Below, in pieces: positions 50,000 to 62,537 of a stretch of 64,000 nt of DNA. Under the pieces are notes generated by a model. The model made no database searches and was not told the origin of the DNA. It worked only from the letters and a program-made list of their open reading frames with translations. The DNA is from Trematomus loennbergii (lineage: Eukaryota; Chordata; Actinopteri; Perciformes; Nototheniidae). The position numbers and the translations under genes are program-made. The stretch spans positions 124,001-188,000 of the forward strand of contig JAAOOA010000027.1 in the NCBI GenBank assembly GCA_012861695.1. Reading direction: 5' to 3'. The stretch's first letter is position 1. The number at the start of each line of letters is the position of its first letter.

Positions 50000-50780
50000 A
50001 AAAAACCATAAGCTTGTGTGGATATATCGTATAAAACATCATGTATTCATTTCAGGCAGAGAGACTTATTGCTTTGTGTCTCATGTTTCTTTTCATTCAC
50101 AACTGATCGTCGCACTGACTTGCTCCTCTGCTGCCCTCCAGTGGCCACAAGGCACAACAGTACTTTTACATTACAGCATGAAGCTCCAAAGCACACAAGT
50201 GTTTCCTTCAGAAAACGCATTTGCACTTTACTAAACCTCTGAACATGGCACATGAACACAAATATAAAGTATATACAATACAATCAGGAAGATGGTACAA
50301 TACGAATGCTCTAACAACAGTGAGCAGAGATGTATTTTGATGTGTGGGCATAATGTACAGGGTAATAGTCAAATGACACAAGGCCTTTCTATGGCACTGA
50401 ATAGGAACAGACCACAGCTCTGATTTAGGAGATCTTGCTGACCAATAATTGCTGAATAGGTTTAACAAAAAGCATCTTTAAAATTAGACTTTCTCAGAAT
50501 AAAGAGAAATGATGTGCCTCATGTTAAAACATTCTACAATCCAGACTGACTCTTTTGACTTTCTTAATGTTACACCAGCAAAGCCTTACCCTGATGCTAA
50601 ATGACTACTTAGCTACATTTGAAACATTCAGCACTTTTCTCTAACTTAGAGGCTGCACTGTCTGCTGTTCAGCAACAGTTAAGGAGACTGGCTTTAAAGG
50701 GGAGATGTGCTGTCAAAGTGTATGAATACTGCATTGTTTCCTTAACAAAGTGAACCATTATGTTGCATATATCACAAACA
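50000..50780 (-). repeat. Inverted lectin-block spacer
   Basis: Inverted and diverged match to lectin 3' spacers, for example 'ctctatggcactga...accacagctctgattta' near 50385-50430 against 8225-8255 and 3295-3340. It supports an ancient minus-strand lectin unit from 51.03 to 49.6 kb. Confidence 0.55.
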
Positions 50781-50789
50781 GGACTTTCA

Positions 50790-51030
50790 TACACAGTAAG
50801 TGTACATCTGTGTCTTGTGGCCAAAGGCACGTTAACAGAGTAACAGGTGAACAGTGACCTGGTTCAATGAGATGTCATATCTCAGTTGCTAAACACAAGC
50901 TATGCCAGATGCACAAACTGAGTGATAAGAATAATAATGGAAATCGTTCCATTTGTGATCAAAACCGTAGATGGTGTGGACAGTCTTCATTTCCATCATT
51001 GTTGGCCTCTCCTGAACTCTAAGAGACAAA
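50790..51030 (-). pseudogene. C-type lectin 3' fragment
   Basis: The minus strand resembles the last third of the lectin genes: TCAGGAGAGGCCAACAATG (the EPN region, here SGEANN), GGAAATGAAGACTG, AAATGGAACGAT (KWND), CAGTTTGTGCATC and the conserved 3' UTR 'caactgagat...ggttcaatga'. It has frameshifts and an extra ATTATT repeat before the last cysteine. The 5' two thirds are missing. Confidence 0.75.
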
Positions 51031-51635
51031 GATAATGAACCCTAAATTGCTCCTGATTGCATGGCGATCAGTATGAATCTTGTTCTCCCTTAGCAGGTGC
51101 ATGCACTATATGAATGTGTGTATCCTGCTGTTCAGCTTGACTTATGTCAAAGTCATTTGAGGGGTCACGAGAGTGGAACAGTGCTATATAAATGCTGCCG
51201 ATTAACCATAAACACTATTTCTATCTCCTTCCCTCCTTCCTTTCCATGATCTTTGAACTGAAGCTGATACTCTAGTTTTGGGTTATTTCGGGAGTTTAAA
51301 CTTGTAATACTGTTGTCCAGGGTGTGGTCCCTTTGCATTAGTCAATACACAGGATTGTGGGCACTTGTTTCACCCGGTTATTTTCCAGTACCTCTTCAAT
51401 CAAATAACACACAAAGGAAAAACCCAAGAAGTTTGGCTTTTTTTTTTTAAATGATCAACCAAAGGTTTGTTTTAATAATTTAGATTGTTTTTGTTTCCCA
51501 ACGAAAACCAATAATCATTCATTTTATATGAATTGCATTGAAATCTGAGACGCAGGTGATGATAAACATGTCTGTAACCATGCTGCCACTTTTTGAGTTT
51601 CACGCCATGCCTGCCTGAATATATTCTATGCCAAC

Positions 51636-52661
51636 CAGGGGCGTTGCCTGGACCTGAAAACATTCGGGGCTTAGCCCACAGTGGCGGCGGCACTACAGTG
51701 GCATTTTTTACTGCAACACTCCTCACACGCACACACACAGTACACCCGCGACTGTTACAATGAAGGCTCGATAATCAGCTCACGGCATATAGGCAGGGGT
51801 AAAGTGGTATTTTTTATGAGTGGGGGGCTCACATCCTCTAGGGGTCCGGGGGATGCTCCCCCGGGAAGATTTTTTTTTAAATATTGAAGTTAAATGCATC
51901 AATCTGGTGCACTTTGAGAGCAAAATGAAGAGATCTATGGATACCTCTCTCAACACCCATATGAAGCAGAACTGTAAACAGATGTACTTTTTCTTTATGG
52001 ATATTTTACTAATCACTCCCTTTTTAAACTCTATTTTGTTTTACTGCCATATAGTATTTCATAACTGTTTTTCCTTTATTCTCTTTTTTTTAATAACTAT
52101 AATGATCATATGAAGGTGTTTCGCGGAAATAATCTTTTGAATAATTTGTGACCAAACCGTTTGAGACCCACTGAGATAACTTAGACTAAAGTTAACTATC
52201 TAAACACTCAGAGAGTCCTTAGCTCACCTGAGTCTCTCAGTCTGAGAGGAGAGGACTCTCCTCCAGCTTCTTGTGGAACAAACAGCTCCTTATGTCTGTT
52301 AGTGCAGCTAGCTAACCAGATGCTAACAACACGGTCCATGCTGGCACCTCCCTCCCTCCCCCTCTCTCCCTCTTTCCCCCTCTCTCGATCACACTAAATG
52401 CGCTATTGCCACACACACACAGAGCCGAGCTTGAATGACACAAGCACACGTTTTTCCATGCAACTCTCTGATTGGTCTGGTGTCATGCCTCTGTTGCATT
52501 CACTGAACACGGGAAATTACAGTGCTGCCGTCCTCTCTTGTGTCATGATGAGGTTCACGTAAAGCACGGTTAATGTATTATATTATTGAGGGAGAATTGT
52601 CCGGGGCTACAGAAAAAACATTCGGGGCTAAAGCGGATGCCCAGGCCAGGCGACGCCACTG
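51636..52661. mobile_element. Non-autonomous hAT element with perfect 8-bp TSD
   Basis: Starts CAGGGGCGTTGCCTGG, ends CCAGGCGACGCCACTG. ATGCCAAC is duplicated exactly at 51628-51635 and 52662-52669. Subterminal ACATTCGGGGCT occurs near both ends. No transposase was found; the right end abuts the next element. Confidence 0.92.
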
Positions 52662-52962
52662 ATGCCAACACACTCTCCCGGCCCCTACACACGGCGGCGT
52701 GCGTTGACGCTTCAACGCTTCTGCCCATTCACTTTGAATGGGGTGACGTCACGATTAGCCAAACTGCATTCTGGGAGCAAAGCGTAGCTTTTCTCGTGGT
52801 GCTCGCTGCAAAAGTAGACCAATGTTCTACTTTTGAAGCTGAGGCGGAGGCGTCAGCCAATCAAATCCTGCGTATGCAAATCTGCCAGTACAAGCGCTAG
52901 CCAATCAAACCGCGTGTATGCTGAGAGAGCCAGACCGCAGTTCATTTCCTCATATGCAAAAA

Positions 52963-53088
52963 ATGGAGGAGAAAATCATCGTAGCGGTAGGGAATCACCC
53001 GATGCTTTCAGTCCCTGTTCACCTACCGGGATACAAACCGGAGGAGCCAGGCATGGAGGGAGGTGGCAGAGACAGTGGGTGAAACTGG
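52963..53088 (+). pseudogene. MADF-domain first exon in the PIF-like element
   Basis: ATG at 52963 gives MEEKIIVAVGNHPML. In the next frame follows LFTYRDTNRRSQAWREVAET, then G-E-T-G at a possible GTAGGT donor. Together these are the first helices of a MADF/Myb-SANT-like domain (the E-x-hydrophobic-x3-H-P-hydrophobic and AW-x-EVA patterns). The one-step frame change occurs at the same place in the second copy (53907), so it predates the duplication. Confidence 0.6.
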
Positions 53089-53428
53089 TAGGTTTTCGCC
53101 TGTGTGGGGAGTTTATATCCAGTGTACTTTGTTTGAATGGACAGCAGGCATAGACAGTATATTTAGCCACCATGCAATGTTGCATAAAATAGCACCATAG
53201 ACATTAATTAAAAATCGCTTTTTAGACATTAATGTCTTTGGTGAGATTCATACACGGGAGCCTTTTTAAAGCCTTTTTACCCGCTGCAAACAGAAACCCC
53301 CCCCCCTTCCCATCACAAACTTTACACAGACCCCCCCCCTTCCAATTATCAACTCCTGTCTTGTTTCCGCAAACTCTTGTGTCCTGCAGCACCTAAAAGT
53401 TTTGCAAGCCCCCGTTCGTTTAGTACCT

Positions 53429-53545
53429 AAAATAATAGACATCGCTTTTTCCAGCTGACAAACCAGACTTTCTGGTCACTTCTTCAATTTTCCAGCCCTT
53501 GGGGAGAGACACGGGAGATTCATGTGATTGGTTGTTGGTCGCGTT
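53429..53545 (-). pseudogene. MBD-domain exon in the PIF-like element
   Basis: The minus-strand frame reads NNQSHESPVSLPKGWKIEEV, then TRKSGLSAGKSDVYYF and a possible AG/GTACTA donor. The residues match the N-terminal half of MBD2/MBD3-type methyl-CpG-binding domains. The exon stays open in this copy. The downstream exon that would complete the domain is not in the element. Confidence 0.65.
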
Positions 53546-53623
53546 GCTCGCGTAAACTCCCCAAGCTCAAGACACGCCCACCGCCAAGCGGCAACGCACG
53601 CCGCCGTGTGTAGGCTGCGTCAC

Positions 53624-54012
53624 GGCCCCTACACACGGCGGCGTGCGTTGACGCTTCAACGCTTCTGCCCATTCACTTTGAATGGGGTGACGTCACGATT
53701 CGCCGAACTGCATTCTGGGAGCAAAGCGTAGCTTTTCTCGCGGTGCTCGCTGCAAAAGTAGACCAATGTTCTACTTTTGAAGCTGAGGCGGAGGCGTCAG
53801 CCAATCAAATCCCCTGCGTATGCAAATCTGCCAGTTCAAGCGCTAGCCAATCAAACCGCGTGTATGCTGAGAGAGCCATACCGCAGTTCATTTCCTCATA
53901 TGCAAAAAAATGGAGGAGAAAATAATCGTAGCGGTAGGGAATCACCCGGTGCTTTCAGTCTCTGTTCACCTACCGGGATACAAACCGGAGGAGCCAGGCA
54001 TGGAGGGAGATG
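53624..54012 (+). mobile_element. Partial second copy of the PIF-like element, left end
   Basis: Repeats 52680-53065 with about 95 percent identity by eye, including the terminal GGCCCCTACACACGG and the MADF exon from 53907. It breaks off near 54012, inside the exon, and enters unrelated sequence. Confidence 0.8.
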
Positions 54013-54492
54013 TGTAGTATGAAGCTGCAGCGTCGGAGGCTGCAGTCTCAGGACCGCACTCATGGGACCGCACTCTCAGGACCCTAGTTGTTTTGCAACA
54101 TCGCCACCTAGTGAGCAGGAGACATGAATATGAACGACAACGCAGAGAGTGTGAGTAGTGTGAAGTGCTTTTAAAGTTGTATTTGTTTAACATTAATAAC
54201 AATTCCGGTGTCTTGAAATGAAGTATGATTAGCTAACATTAACTATGATAGTCTTAAGGCAATACAAACAAACATCTGTTAGCTTATGATAGCTTCTAAC
54301 TGTATTAAAGGCACTAAAAACAATTATTTGTTAGCTATAGCTTTCGGCAAAAGCATTGTTAGCAAAAGCATTAGCTTCGTTAGCATATTTGATTATTTGT
54401 TTAATGAAACTGTAGCGTGATTTTGGCAAGCCCAACTAGGTGTCCTACATTAATTGTTGATTTAATCACTAATTACAGTACAGTTGGCTATT
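54013..54492. other. Unassigned stretch before lectin block C
   Basis: Contains 'gttagc' repeats but no gene. Confidence 0.4.
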
Positions 54493-57400
54493 GTAACTTT
54501 TATAAGACAAGTAAAACACATTGTTGGTCTTATAAATGAAACGCTTAACAACTAATTTGTCACGAACTTGGATTCTCAAAAGGTAAGGACTCAAATGCAC
54601 GACCCGGGAGCCAGAGGTAAAGTATAATAAATATACTTTATTTCTTCCACAAAAGATATACAAAAGAAAAACACTCTTACGAGGTGACAAAAAAGGGTCC
54701 AAAAAGGTACAACAAAAAATCGCTCACAACGTGAGGAATTAAACTTTCAATAAGTTTCAGAAGCATAAAGTAGGCTTGAAAAAAGAAGCAATTCAAGATT
54801 ATTAGAATAATATTCATAAATTCTGAGAGTGGATTCCCCCTTTAATGTGAGACTATGTAACTTTTGCTGGAAACTTCTTCAGGCAGGTATGGGATGATGC
54901 TAGTTGCTAAGCTGTTGTTAATCATTTAGCTAAAGACTAACCTCTGTAACAGTGGCACATGTGGAAGAGTCATGAGTCAGCAAACTGACTGTCCGTTATA
55001 TATATTTAGTGACGTAAAGTTTTTCAACAATAGCCACAATGAGGCTTTAGCAGCAAGCAACAATACCCGGACTGTTGAATTGGACAATTAGTTGTTAAGC
55101 GTTTTATTTATAAGACCAACAATGTGTTTTACTTCTCTTAAAAAAGTTACAAAGTCTCATTTGAAAGATGCATTTTGTGAAGTCAGTGATTCTGTGACAG
55201 CTAGATCTAATAAATCAGAGCCGTGGTCTGTTCATATTCAGTGTCATAGAGAGGCCTTGTGGTAGTCATTTTATACTAAAAACCTGTACATGACGCACAC
55301 ATGCACAAACACTCCTCTGTTCTTTGTGTTCATAGAGCAGATACATATACATTATTACCTATTTATGTTTTATGTATTTTTGAGGTGACAAACGTTCAGG
55401 TGCCAGAGGTTCAGCAAAGTACAAGAGCATTTTGAGAAGAAAAGATCTTTAAGGTTTGAATGCTCGAATGTACCTGTTGTGTTTTGTGATCACGCTCCTC
55501 TCTTTGCTCTGGTGCTGTAATGGACAGGAAACCAACAGGAAGGTGTATTTAGTGTTTTAATGGCCATTCTGTGAAGTAATTTTTTTTAAAGCAATGTTGT
55601 TTGAAACTTGTTTGCATGTTAAAATAAAAAAGTTCACAATTCAAGAAAGGACACATTGAAGGCTTTGTACTACTGTAATATTGTTTATGTGTAAATATAT
55701 GCCCATGTTTGGTATGTAGTTTTCAGTTGTACATGAAAAGAAAAGTCAGACAGAAAGCAATATGTCTCTCCTTGTGTCCCAGCAACCTTCTGACAGCTGA
55801 AGCCACATGTCTTTTCTAAAGCAGTGTTTTATTATTTCAACATTTGACTGAAATGAATAAATCATAGGTTTTATGTGACATCTCCAGGTGAGCTTGTGGT
55901 CTTTTTTGGGTAATGTTCATATTCTGTGTAGTTGTGTGAAACTTAAAGTGTTTGCAAAGTGAACTTTACCAATGTTTTGTGATTGTACTTTGCACAGTAA
56001 ATATTTGCGGATGGGACTTTGTCTTTCTGGAATACCCGACATTACACAACCATAGACAAACATACACACACATTTATACTGCAAATGTATTCATCCTTAT
56101 TTGAACTCCTAAGCTTAGATCATAATGAATCAAAAGGACAGGAAAGAGACACCATTTTAGAGCATCTTTGATGTATTTTAATATATTGTTCATGTATTTT
56201 TGTGTGATCATATCATTTTAGATTGTATTTAATATGGACCTATAGACTTTTTTCAGTGCCAAATGTCACATCAAGTCCTGCAGCACAGAGGTCCTGGTTT
56301 ATTATGGTCACTATTATCAGTGTCTTTTTTGTTTTCACCACAGTGTCATTTCCTTAACTAAGCCCCCAAACGATTGGTCTGTGATCATGTAAAGCAGACC
56401 AGATGTTTGCTTGGAGGATTTTTGACATTATATGACTGATATCAGGGTCTGTGTGGTGGTTTTGGATTAGGACAAACAGCCCTACTATATTTCTCTCTTT
56501 GTAAAGCCTTATGTTAAATGATGTCAAGCGATAAGCCAAGCACATGAGGAGATTTTGACTTTTTATTCTTACTGACTGAAATGTCCACATTATTCAGAAG
56601 TCTTGTGTAAACTGTGAAAACACAGGGTGTGGAAAGAATAAAGGAGGCACAAGTGTGATTTAGTAAATCTGCCTGGTAGGAGTTTTACAGCTTTATTTTT
56701 GCCTTGCAACCACTAACTAGTATGGACTGAAAATGTATCTTCTCTGAACCAACAGATCCTACAAATATATTCCTGTTTACATTGCCCCGACATGTGAAAA
56801 ACAGTTTTTATTTCAATCACAGAGGGACCATCCTGAAAAGAAATGTGGAGCAGCATGAGGGGAATCATTTAGAAATGAGAAATGAGTTACAATGACTCGT
56901 ACAAAGAGACATGCTTTAGATCCACAACATCATCTGGCAAACTATAAATAAGTGTTTGTGTTTATTTTGTCCCTGCCCTGTGTCTGTAAAACGCTTAGCC
57001 TGTCACATCAGTGCTACATTTCTGCTGAGTAGGAGAAAACATCCAAAGGCGAGATTCCTAAATGTTATGTAGCGATGCATGTATCGCATTGTTTGGATAC
57101 TTTTAAAACACGGGTGGTAACGTGCAATAGTAGAAGTAGTAGAAATGTTGTTGCCACTAGTGTTAATCATCATTTCAACACCAAGCCTTTCAGAGCACAG
57201 GGGCGTGTCTCCTCCAGATCATAATTAACCGGTGGACTGGGATTTCCAACTGTTCCAGTGCCAAAAACATCTCTGGTTCAAAGATCAGAGATGATTAAGG
57301 TAAAGACTCACTAAATATAATGTGTGTGTTTTGAGCAGCTTAGTCATTTTCTGTGCAAAGACTCGTTTGACGACTCTTAACCTGTTGTGTGTGTTGAGTC

Positions 57401-58350
57401 TTGAGATCGATCCTCTCCAGGAGTTGTTCATATCCACACATCTACTCAAACTATTCAAGATTATTAGAATAATATTCATAAATTCTGAGTGGATTTCCCC
57501 TTTAAAGTGAGACTATGTAACTTTTGCTGCAGAAACTTCTTCAGGCAGGTATGGGATGATGCTAGTTGCTAAGCTGTTGTTAATCATTTAGCTAAAGACT
57601 AACCTCTGTAACAGTGGCACATGTGGAAGAGTCATGAGTCAGCAAACTGACTGTCCGTTATATAGATTTAGTGACGTAAAGTTTTTCAACAATAGCCACA
57701 ATGAGGCTTTAGCAGCAACAAAACCCGGACTGTTGAATTGGACAATTAGTTGTTAAGCGTTTTATTTATAAGACCAACAATGTGTTTTACTTCTCTTAAA
57801 AAAGTTACAAAGTCTCATTTGAAAGATGCATTTTGTGAAGTCAGTGATTCTGTGACAGCTAGATCTAATAAATCAGAGCCGTGGTCTGTTCATATTCAGT
57901 GTCATAGAGAGGCCTTGTGGTAGTCATTTTATACTAAAAACCTGTACATGACGCACACATGCACAAACACTCCTCTGTTCTTTGTGTTCATAGAGCAGAA
58001 GTACTGTGTTATATTACCTATTTATTGTAATATATTGTTTTATGTATTTTTGAGGTGACAAACGTTCAGGGGCCAGAGGTTCAGCAAAGTACATCATAAT
58101 GAATCAAAAGGACAGGAAAGAGACACCATTTTAGAGCATCTTTTCATTCATTAAATGTATTTTAATATATTGTTCATGTATTTTTAAGGGGACATAAGTG
58201 CCAGTTCAGAAATGGGCAAGTGCATTTTTGAGAAAATGTTTTGTTTCTGGTTTACAACTACAATGCTGGAATATAAAAGTACCTGTTATGTTTCTTATCT
58301 GCTTTCGGCATCAAACAAACAAATGAGTCACAACAGAAAGTGTTTTCCAA
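54493..58350. repeat. Lectin duplication block C, upstream part
   Basis: Matches 2563-4576 (at 54493-56512), 11933-13550 (at 56445-58060) and 5820-6216 (at 57960-58356). It is the most complete copy of the unit and serves as reference for the insertions and deletions in blocks A and B. It is non-coding. Confidence 0.85.
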
Positions 58351-58400
58351 ATTCAGTTGACCACTAATATTGGGCCAACAGCGAAAACACCCTCCCTGAT

Positions 58401-58410
58401 GCATATAAAA
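58401..58410 (+). promoter_or_regulatory. TATA box of lectin C
   Basis: GCATATAAAA, identical in sequence and position to that of lectin A, including the upstream TGAGTCA. Confidence 0.75.
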
Positions 58411-58494
58411 GGAACAGCCCGTCACTTGTCACAGAATCTTCTTACTATCCAACGGTTCAGTTCAACTTTAACAGACAGAGACGGTGACATCATC

Positions 58495-58987
58495 ATGCTG
58501 GTTTTTCTCTTCCTGTTGGGCCTGGCTCTCTGTGCGGTGTCTCCTTCAGAAGAACAAGCAGTGGAGCCATGGCAAAACAGCTGTCCCATGTCCTGGTCCT
58601 TTTTCAACGGCCGCAGCTACAAGTACATCTCCACACATTTGGCCTGGGCTGATGCAGAGCTCCACTGCGTTTCACTGGGAGCCAACCTGGTGTCTATTCA
58701 CAGTAAAGAGGAACATTTGTTTGTCAGATCCATGATCAAGAACTTTGACCCTGCTGAGGATGGACCTGGATCGGACTCAATGACATCCACAAAGAAGGAA
58801 GATTCATGTGGTCTGATGGGTGTGCAGCCAAGTTTTTCTATTGGAATTCAGGAGAGCCAAACAATGGTGGAGGAAATGAAGACTGTGGCACACCAACTTA
58901 GGTCCTGCTAAGAAATGGAACGATGGACCATGTTCTAATACTTATCCCTCAGTTTGTGCATCTCGCATAACTTGTGTTAACAACTGA
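58495..58987 (+). pseudogene. C-type lectin C, two frameshifts
   Basis: About 90 percent like lectin A. The start ATG, signal peptide and CPMSWSFFNGRSYKYI are intact. At 58757-58760 one base is missing (GAGGATGG where lectin A has GAGGGATAC), so translation leaves frame before WTWIG. The old frame still encodes [15 protein letters not shown] and NEDC. A second indel near 58884 shifts to the frame encoding WNDGPC and PSVCAS. The final codon has lost a T, which moves the stop. It shares Ser41 with lectin A but keeps the canonical EPN motif. Promoter and AATAAA (59057-59062) are intact, so it may still be transcribed. Confidence 0.88.
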
Positions 58988-61320
58988 GATGTTACATATG
59001 TCTGATTGAACCAGGTCACTGTAAAACTGTTGCTCTGTTAACATGCTTTGGACCACAATAAAGACATGAATGTACACTAATATGTGTTTAAAGAAGTCAT
59101 TTTATTAACCTTCATTTCCATGAATGTTATATATTTACACAGGTAATTTGGTTCGATACGATCTCAAACTTAGTTAAATGAAAACATATAAAAGTGTTTG
59201 TGTTTCTATGTGTGCATAAACATATGCATTTTTCTTTGTATCTCAATTTTATATTGGTTTACAAGAAAATTAACATGATACAGAAAAAATACATAATTAA
59301 AAATAAATGACAATTATAGTTAATTAAATTCAAATAATAATTTAACTCATAAAAAACTAAAAGAAACAGGAATAACAAACACTATAAACCAATAATACAA
59401 TTAATTAATAAAAACAATCATAATAATATATATAATTTTAAATATACATGAGGTAAGACTCATATCTGTCACGCTCACCTTTCACACAACAATAATATAC
59501 ATGTTAAGTATAATAATTTTTCCTACTTCAAGATCATATAACCAGGCCAAGTATTACTGTATAGATGCTTTTCACATATCTGATCATAAAGACATTATGT
59601 CAAACATCACATTACATTTATACCTTTATTAATCATTATATAAATAATCATTCACATGTAGTATCAATGTCTTCCCCACCCCCCACGCTACTGCCAGTAT
59701 GCAACTTCATTTATTCAATTACTATCAATCATAATGTATTGTTTCACTTGCCATGTTCAGAAGTTCATCAACTGCAAGTGCATTCCTGAGAATAAAGCAT
59801 GTTTGTGGTTTGAAGCTTTAAAAAGTACTTTGTTATGTTTTGTTGCCACTTGATAGCAGTAGTACAAGTAATCTTCACGTAACATAAACTTGCAACAACA
59901 AATGTTAATCAAATAAAATCAGATATAATATGATTTCCATTTATATATGTTTGAGAAAACTACAATTCAGGTTCACTTTTCAAAATGCATTGATAAGAAT
60001 AAATCATGTTTGTGGTTTGAATCTGTAAAAGCACTTGTTCATGTTTTGGCCACTTGAGGGCAGTAGAGGGAAAAGTCAGTGTCTTTGTCCTCTGGTGTTA
60101 AATGCTGTAATGAAAGGGAAGCAGAAAGTGTGTGACTGTTGCCTAGTTTAGGCAGTCAACTGCACCAATGATACATTACACTTAAAGCGCCCTGTCTTAC
60201 AACCTCGCTGCTGCGCGCCTGCCCCCCACCACCCCAGCATCCTCCTGTAGGCTCCATGGGATTGTTATTTAATCATCACTCAATGTTCTATGTACATTTG
60301 TGGAGTGATGAGGCCCAAGCCTAGATGCCAAACTCAAACTAAATGCTGCTTCTAATAAACATTAAAACGTAAGTTGTCTGACTGAAACCATTAATGGCCT
60401 GACTTAATCACAAGGACACAAATTGAGCCTTCTTTATACATTTGGAGAATGGATTTCCCCTTTATTTCTTCTTTTCAAAGATCCATAGTCCCATTTTTGT
60501 TAAGCAAAGTCAGGTTGTTGGAACGCTAGATCTAATAAATCAGGCCCTTCTGTTAGAAATGTTTACTGCAAAACTTTACATGATGCAGACATACTCCACT
60601 GGTCATTGTGTTAGTAAAACAGAATGATTGTGTTATCAAATGTATCAAATTACTATTCAATGTAATAATTTGTATATTTCTGTATTTTTGAGATGATTAA
60701 AGCTCAGGTGCCAAAGTTCTATATGTTTTGTCTTCACTTGAGAGCAGTAGAGGAGCAGGTCAGTGTCTCTGTCCTCTGGTGTTAAATGCTGTAATGAGCA
60801 GGAAAGCAAAAAGGGTCTGACTGTTAAAGTTAGGTTTTTACTTGTTCCGTGTAAATACATTAGAGCTCTGAAATAAAGTTACAAATGTTCAAAGGTAATT
60901 TCATCAACATTCATTTAGCCTAAGTTGGGAAGTCACTCTGGTATTGTTGTGGCTCAAACAAAAATGTTTTCACATTATGTAATACAACATTCATTTAATC
61001 TTCATCATGCAAGTACAAATGTAATATTCAAAGAATTAGCAAAACAGTAAATAGTAAAACAGTGATATTCTTCATTCCACAGATGCTGTATTTCACTTGC
61101 TTGTTTGTGTTGCTTCAAACTATTACAACATGTCTCCATGTCTTTTTCAGTCTCAGTGTATCAGATAAATGTGGGAACAGCCCAGGTGGAACAACAGTTC
61201 CAGACAACCGTACACTACACATCTAACATGTGAGTCGTGTTGAATACTAACCCTAACTTTTTATCAAATAACTCACTATTAAAAATGAAATCACACTGTT
61301 GATAGGCAAACTCCTTTTTT
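58988..61320. repeat. Lectin block C, downstream spacer
   Basis: Collinear with 6840-9235 and 10388-10709 but without the 1.15 kb transposon (empty site 61151-61156) and without the hAT at 10718. No gene was found. Confidence 0.8.
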
Positions 61321-62400
61321 GAGCACATTTTACAATCTCAATGTTTTAACTCTCATCAAAGATGCATAGTTTAGTTTTAAAGACGATTTTGTAAAAAGAA
61401 AAGTCAATAATTGTTGGACAGCTAGATCTTATAAATCAGAGCGGTGATCTGTTCATATTAAGTGTCCTAGAAAGGCCTTGTGAAAAGGTGTAAATTTTAC
61501 TCTCTGTGTATGTTGGAGCTCCGTAATTTTCGTACAAATGTGCGAAGGTCAGTTTATCAACATTCATTTAGCCTAAGTTGAGAAGTCACTCTAGTAATGT
61601 GGTGTCCTAAATAAAATGTTTTTAAATGATGTTATAAATTAATTATTCCTTTTCATGTTCATTGTGCAAGTACAAAAGTAATATTCAAATAATTAGCGAA
61701 ACACTGAACAGTAACAACATGGAGACTTTTTGTTATACACATTTATCACCTGCTTGTTCCTGTTGATATTTTAAAGTGTTTGTTTCCATGTCTTTTGTCC
61801 ACGTCAGTCTCAGTGTATCAGATAAGTATGGGAACAGCACAGGTGTAACAGCTGTTGAAGTCACAAGCAGTACCTACTGTATCTAGCATGTGGAATATTT
61901 GTAATGAACACACATCAAGATGTATGACACACTCACTAATGAAAATGAAATAACACTGTTGTGATTGAGAGACAGACATATCAACACACTTTAAATATTG
62001 TTCACTGAGGCCCTGTGGAGAGTAATGTACAATACAGATCAATTATTTTAACAAAAATGTTCTTCATCATTTCTCACAAGCACAGCAAAGTAACGCATTT
62101 TTAGAGAAATCTCTAAACAGAACATTCAGAAAGTGCGGACCCACTTTTGAACATTTCTTTAGTGATCACTTAGCATCAACATATTCCTGCAGAAAAGCTT
62201 GTTTTTCTGTGACTCTTTGGCAGTCCAAACGTTTTATTTAATACCTTCATTTGGTTTGGTTGAAAATAAATGATGGATTCCGTGTGACATCGCCAGCTGA
62301 GCTGTTAGTCTTTTTTAGCTGATGTCCAGATACTGTTTGGTTGTGAAAAACAGACAGAGTATGCCAAGTTCAGTTGACCAATAATATTAGGCCAACAGTG
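61321..62400. repeat. Upstream spacer of lectin D
   Basis: A diverged copy of the lectin spacer: 61333-61428 matches 11840-11932, and 61550-61850 repeats the 'cctaagttg...cagtgtatcagata' text of 60910-61165. It is non-coding. Confidence 0.65.
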
Positions 62401-62420
62401 AAAACACCCTCTCCGATGCA

Positions 62421-62429
62421 TAATAAAAA
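62421..62429 (+). promoter_or_regulatory. TATA-like box of lectin D
   Basis: TAATAAAAA replaces TATAAAA at the equivalent position. The upstream GGCCAACAGTGAAAACACCC element is shared with the other lectins. Confidence 0.55.
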
Positions 62430-62537
62430 GCAGCCTGTCATCTGTCTCCTTCAGAGTCTCTATCCCATCGAACGCTTCAAATAAACTCAACCGACAAACA
62501 ACCCTTCATCCTGCTCCTGTGACGGAGAGACTTCATC

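Larger units (their letters stand above)
52680..53623. mobile_element. PIF/Harbinger-like element with inward-facing MADF and MBD exons
   Basis: The termini GGCCCCTACACACGGCGGCG and CGCCGCCGTGTGTAGG are inverted. From the left end, plus strand, a MADF-type exon starts at 52963; from the right end, minus strand, an MBD-type exon covers about 53429-53540. This two-gene convergent layout mirrors Harbinger elements, with the middle (including any DDE transposase) deleted. A partial second copy follows directly at 53624. Class assignment is by layout and termini only. Confidence 0.6.

Noticed and set aside
59565..59789. Small frame shared with 7261-7524
   Set aside because: The frames differ by indels between the two copies, so the shared text is duplicated spacer, not a conserved protein.
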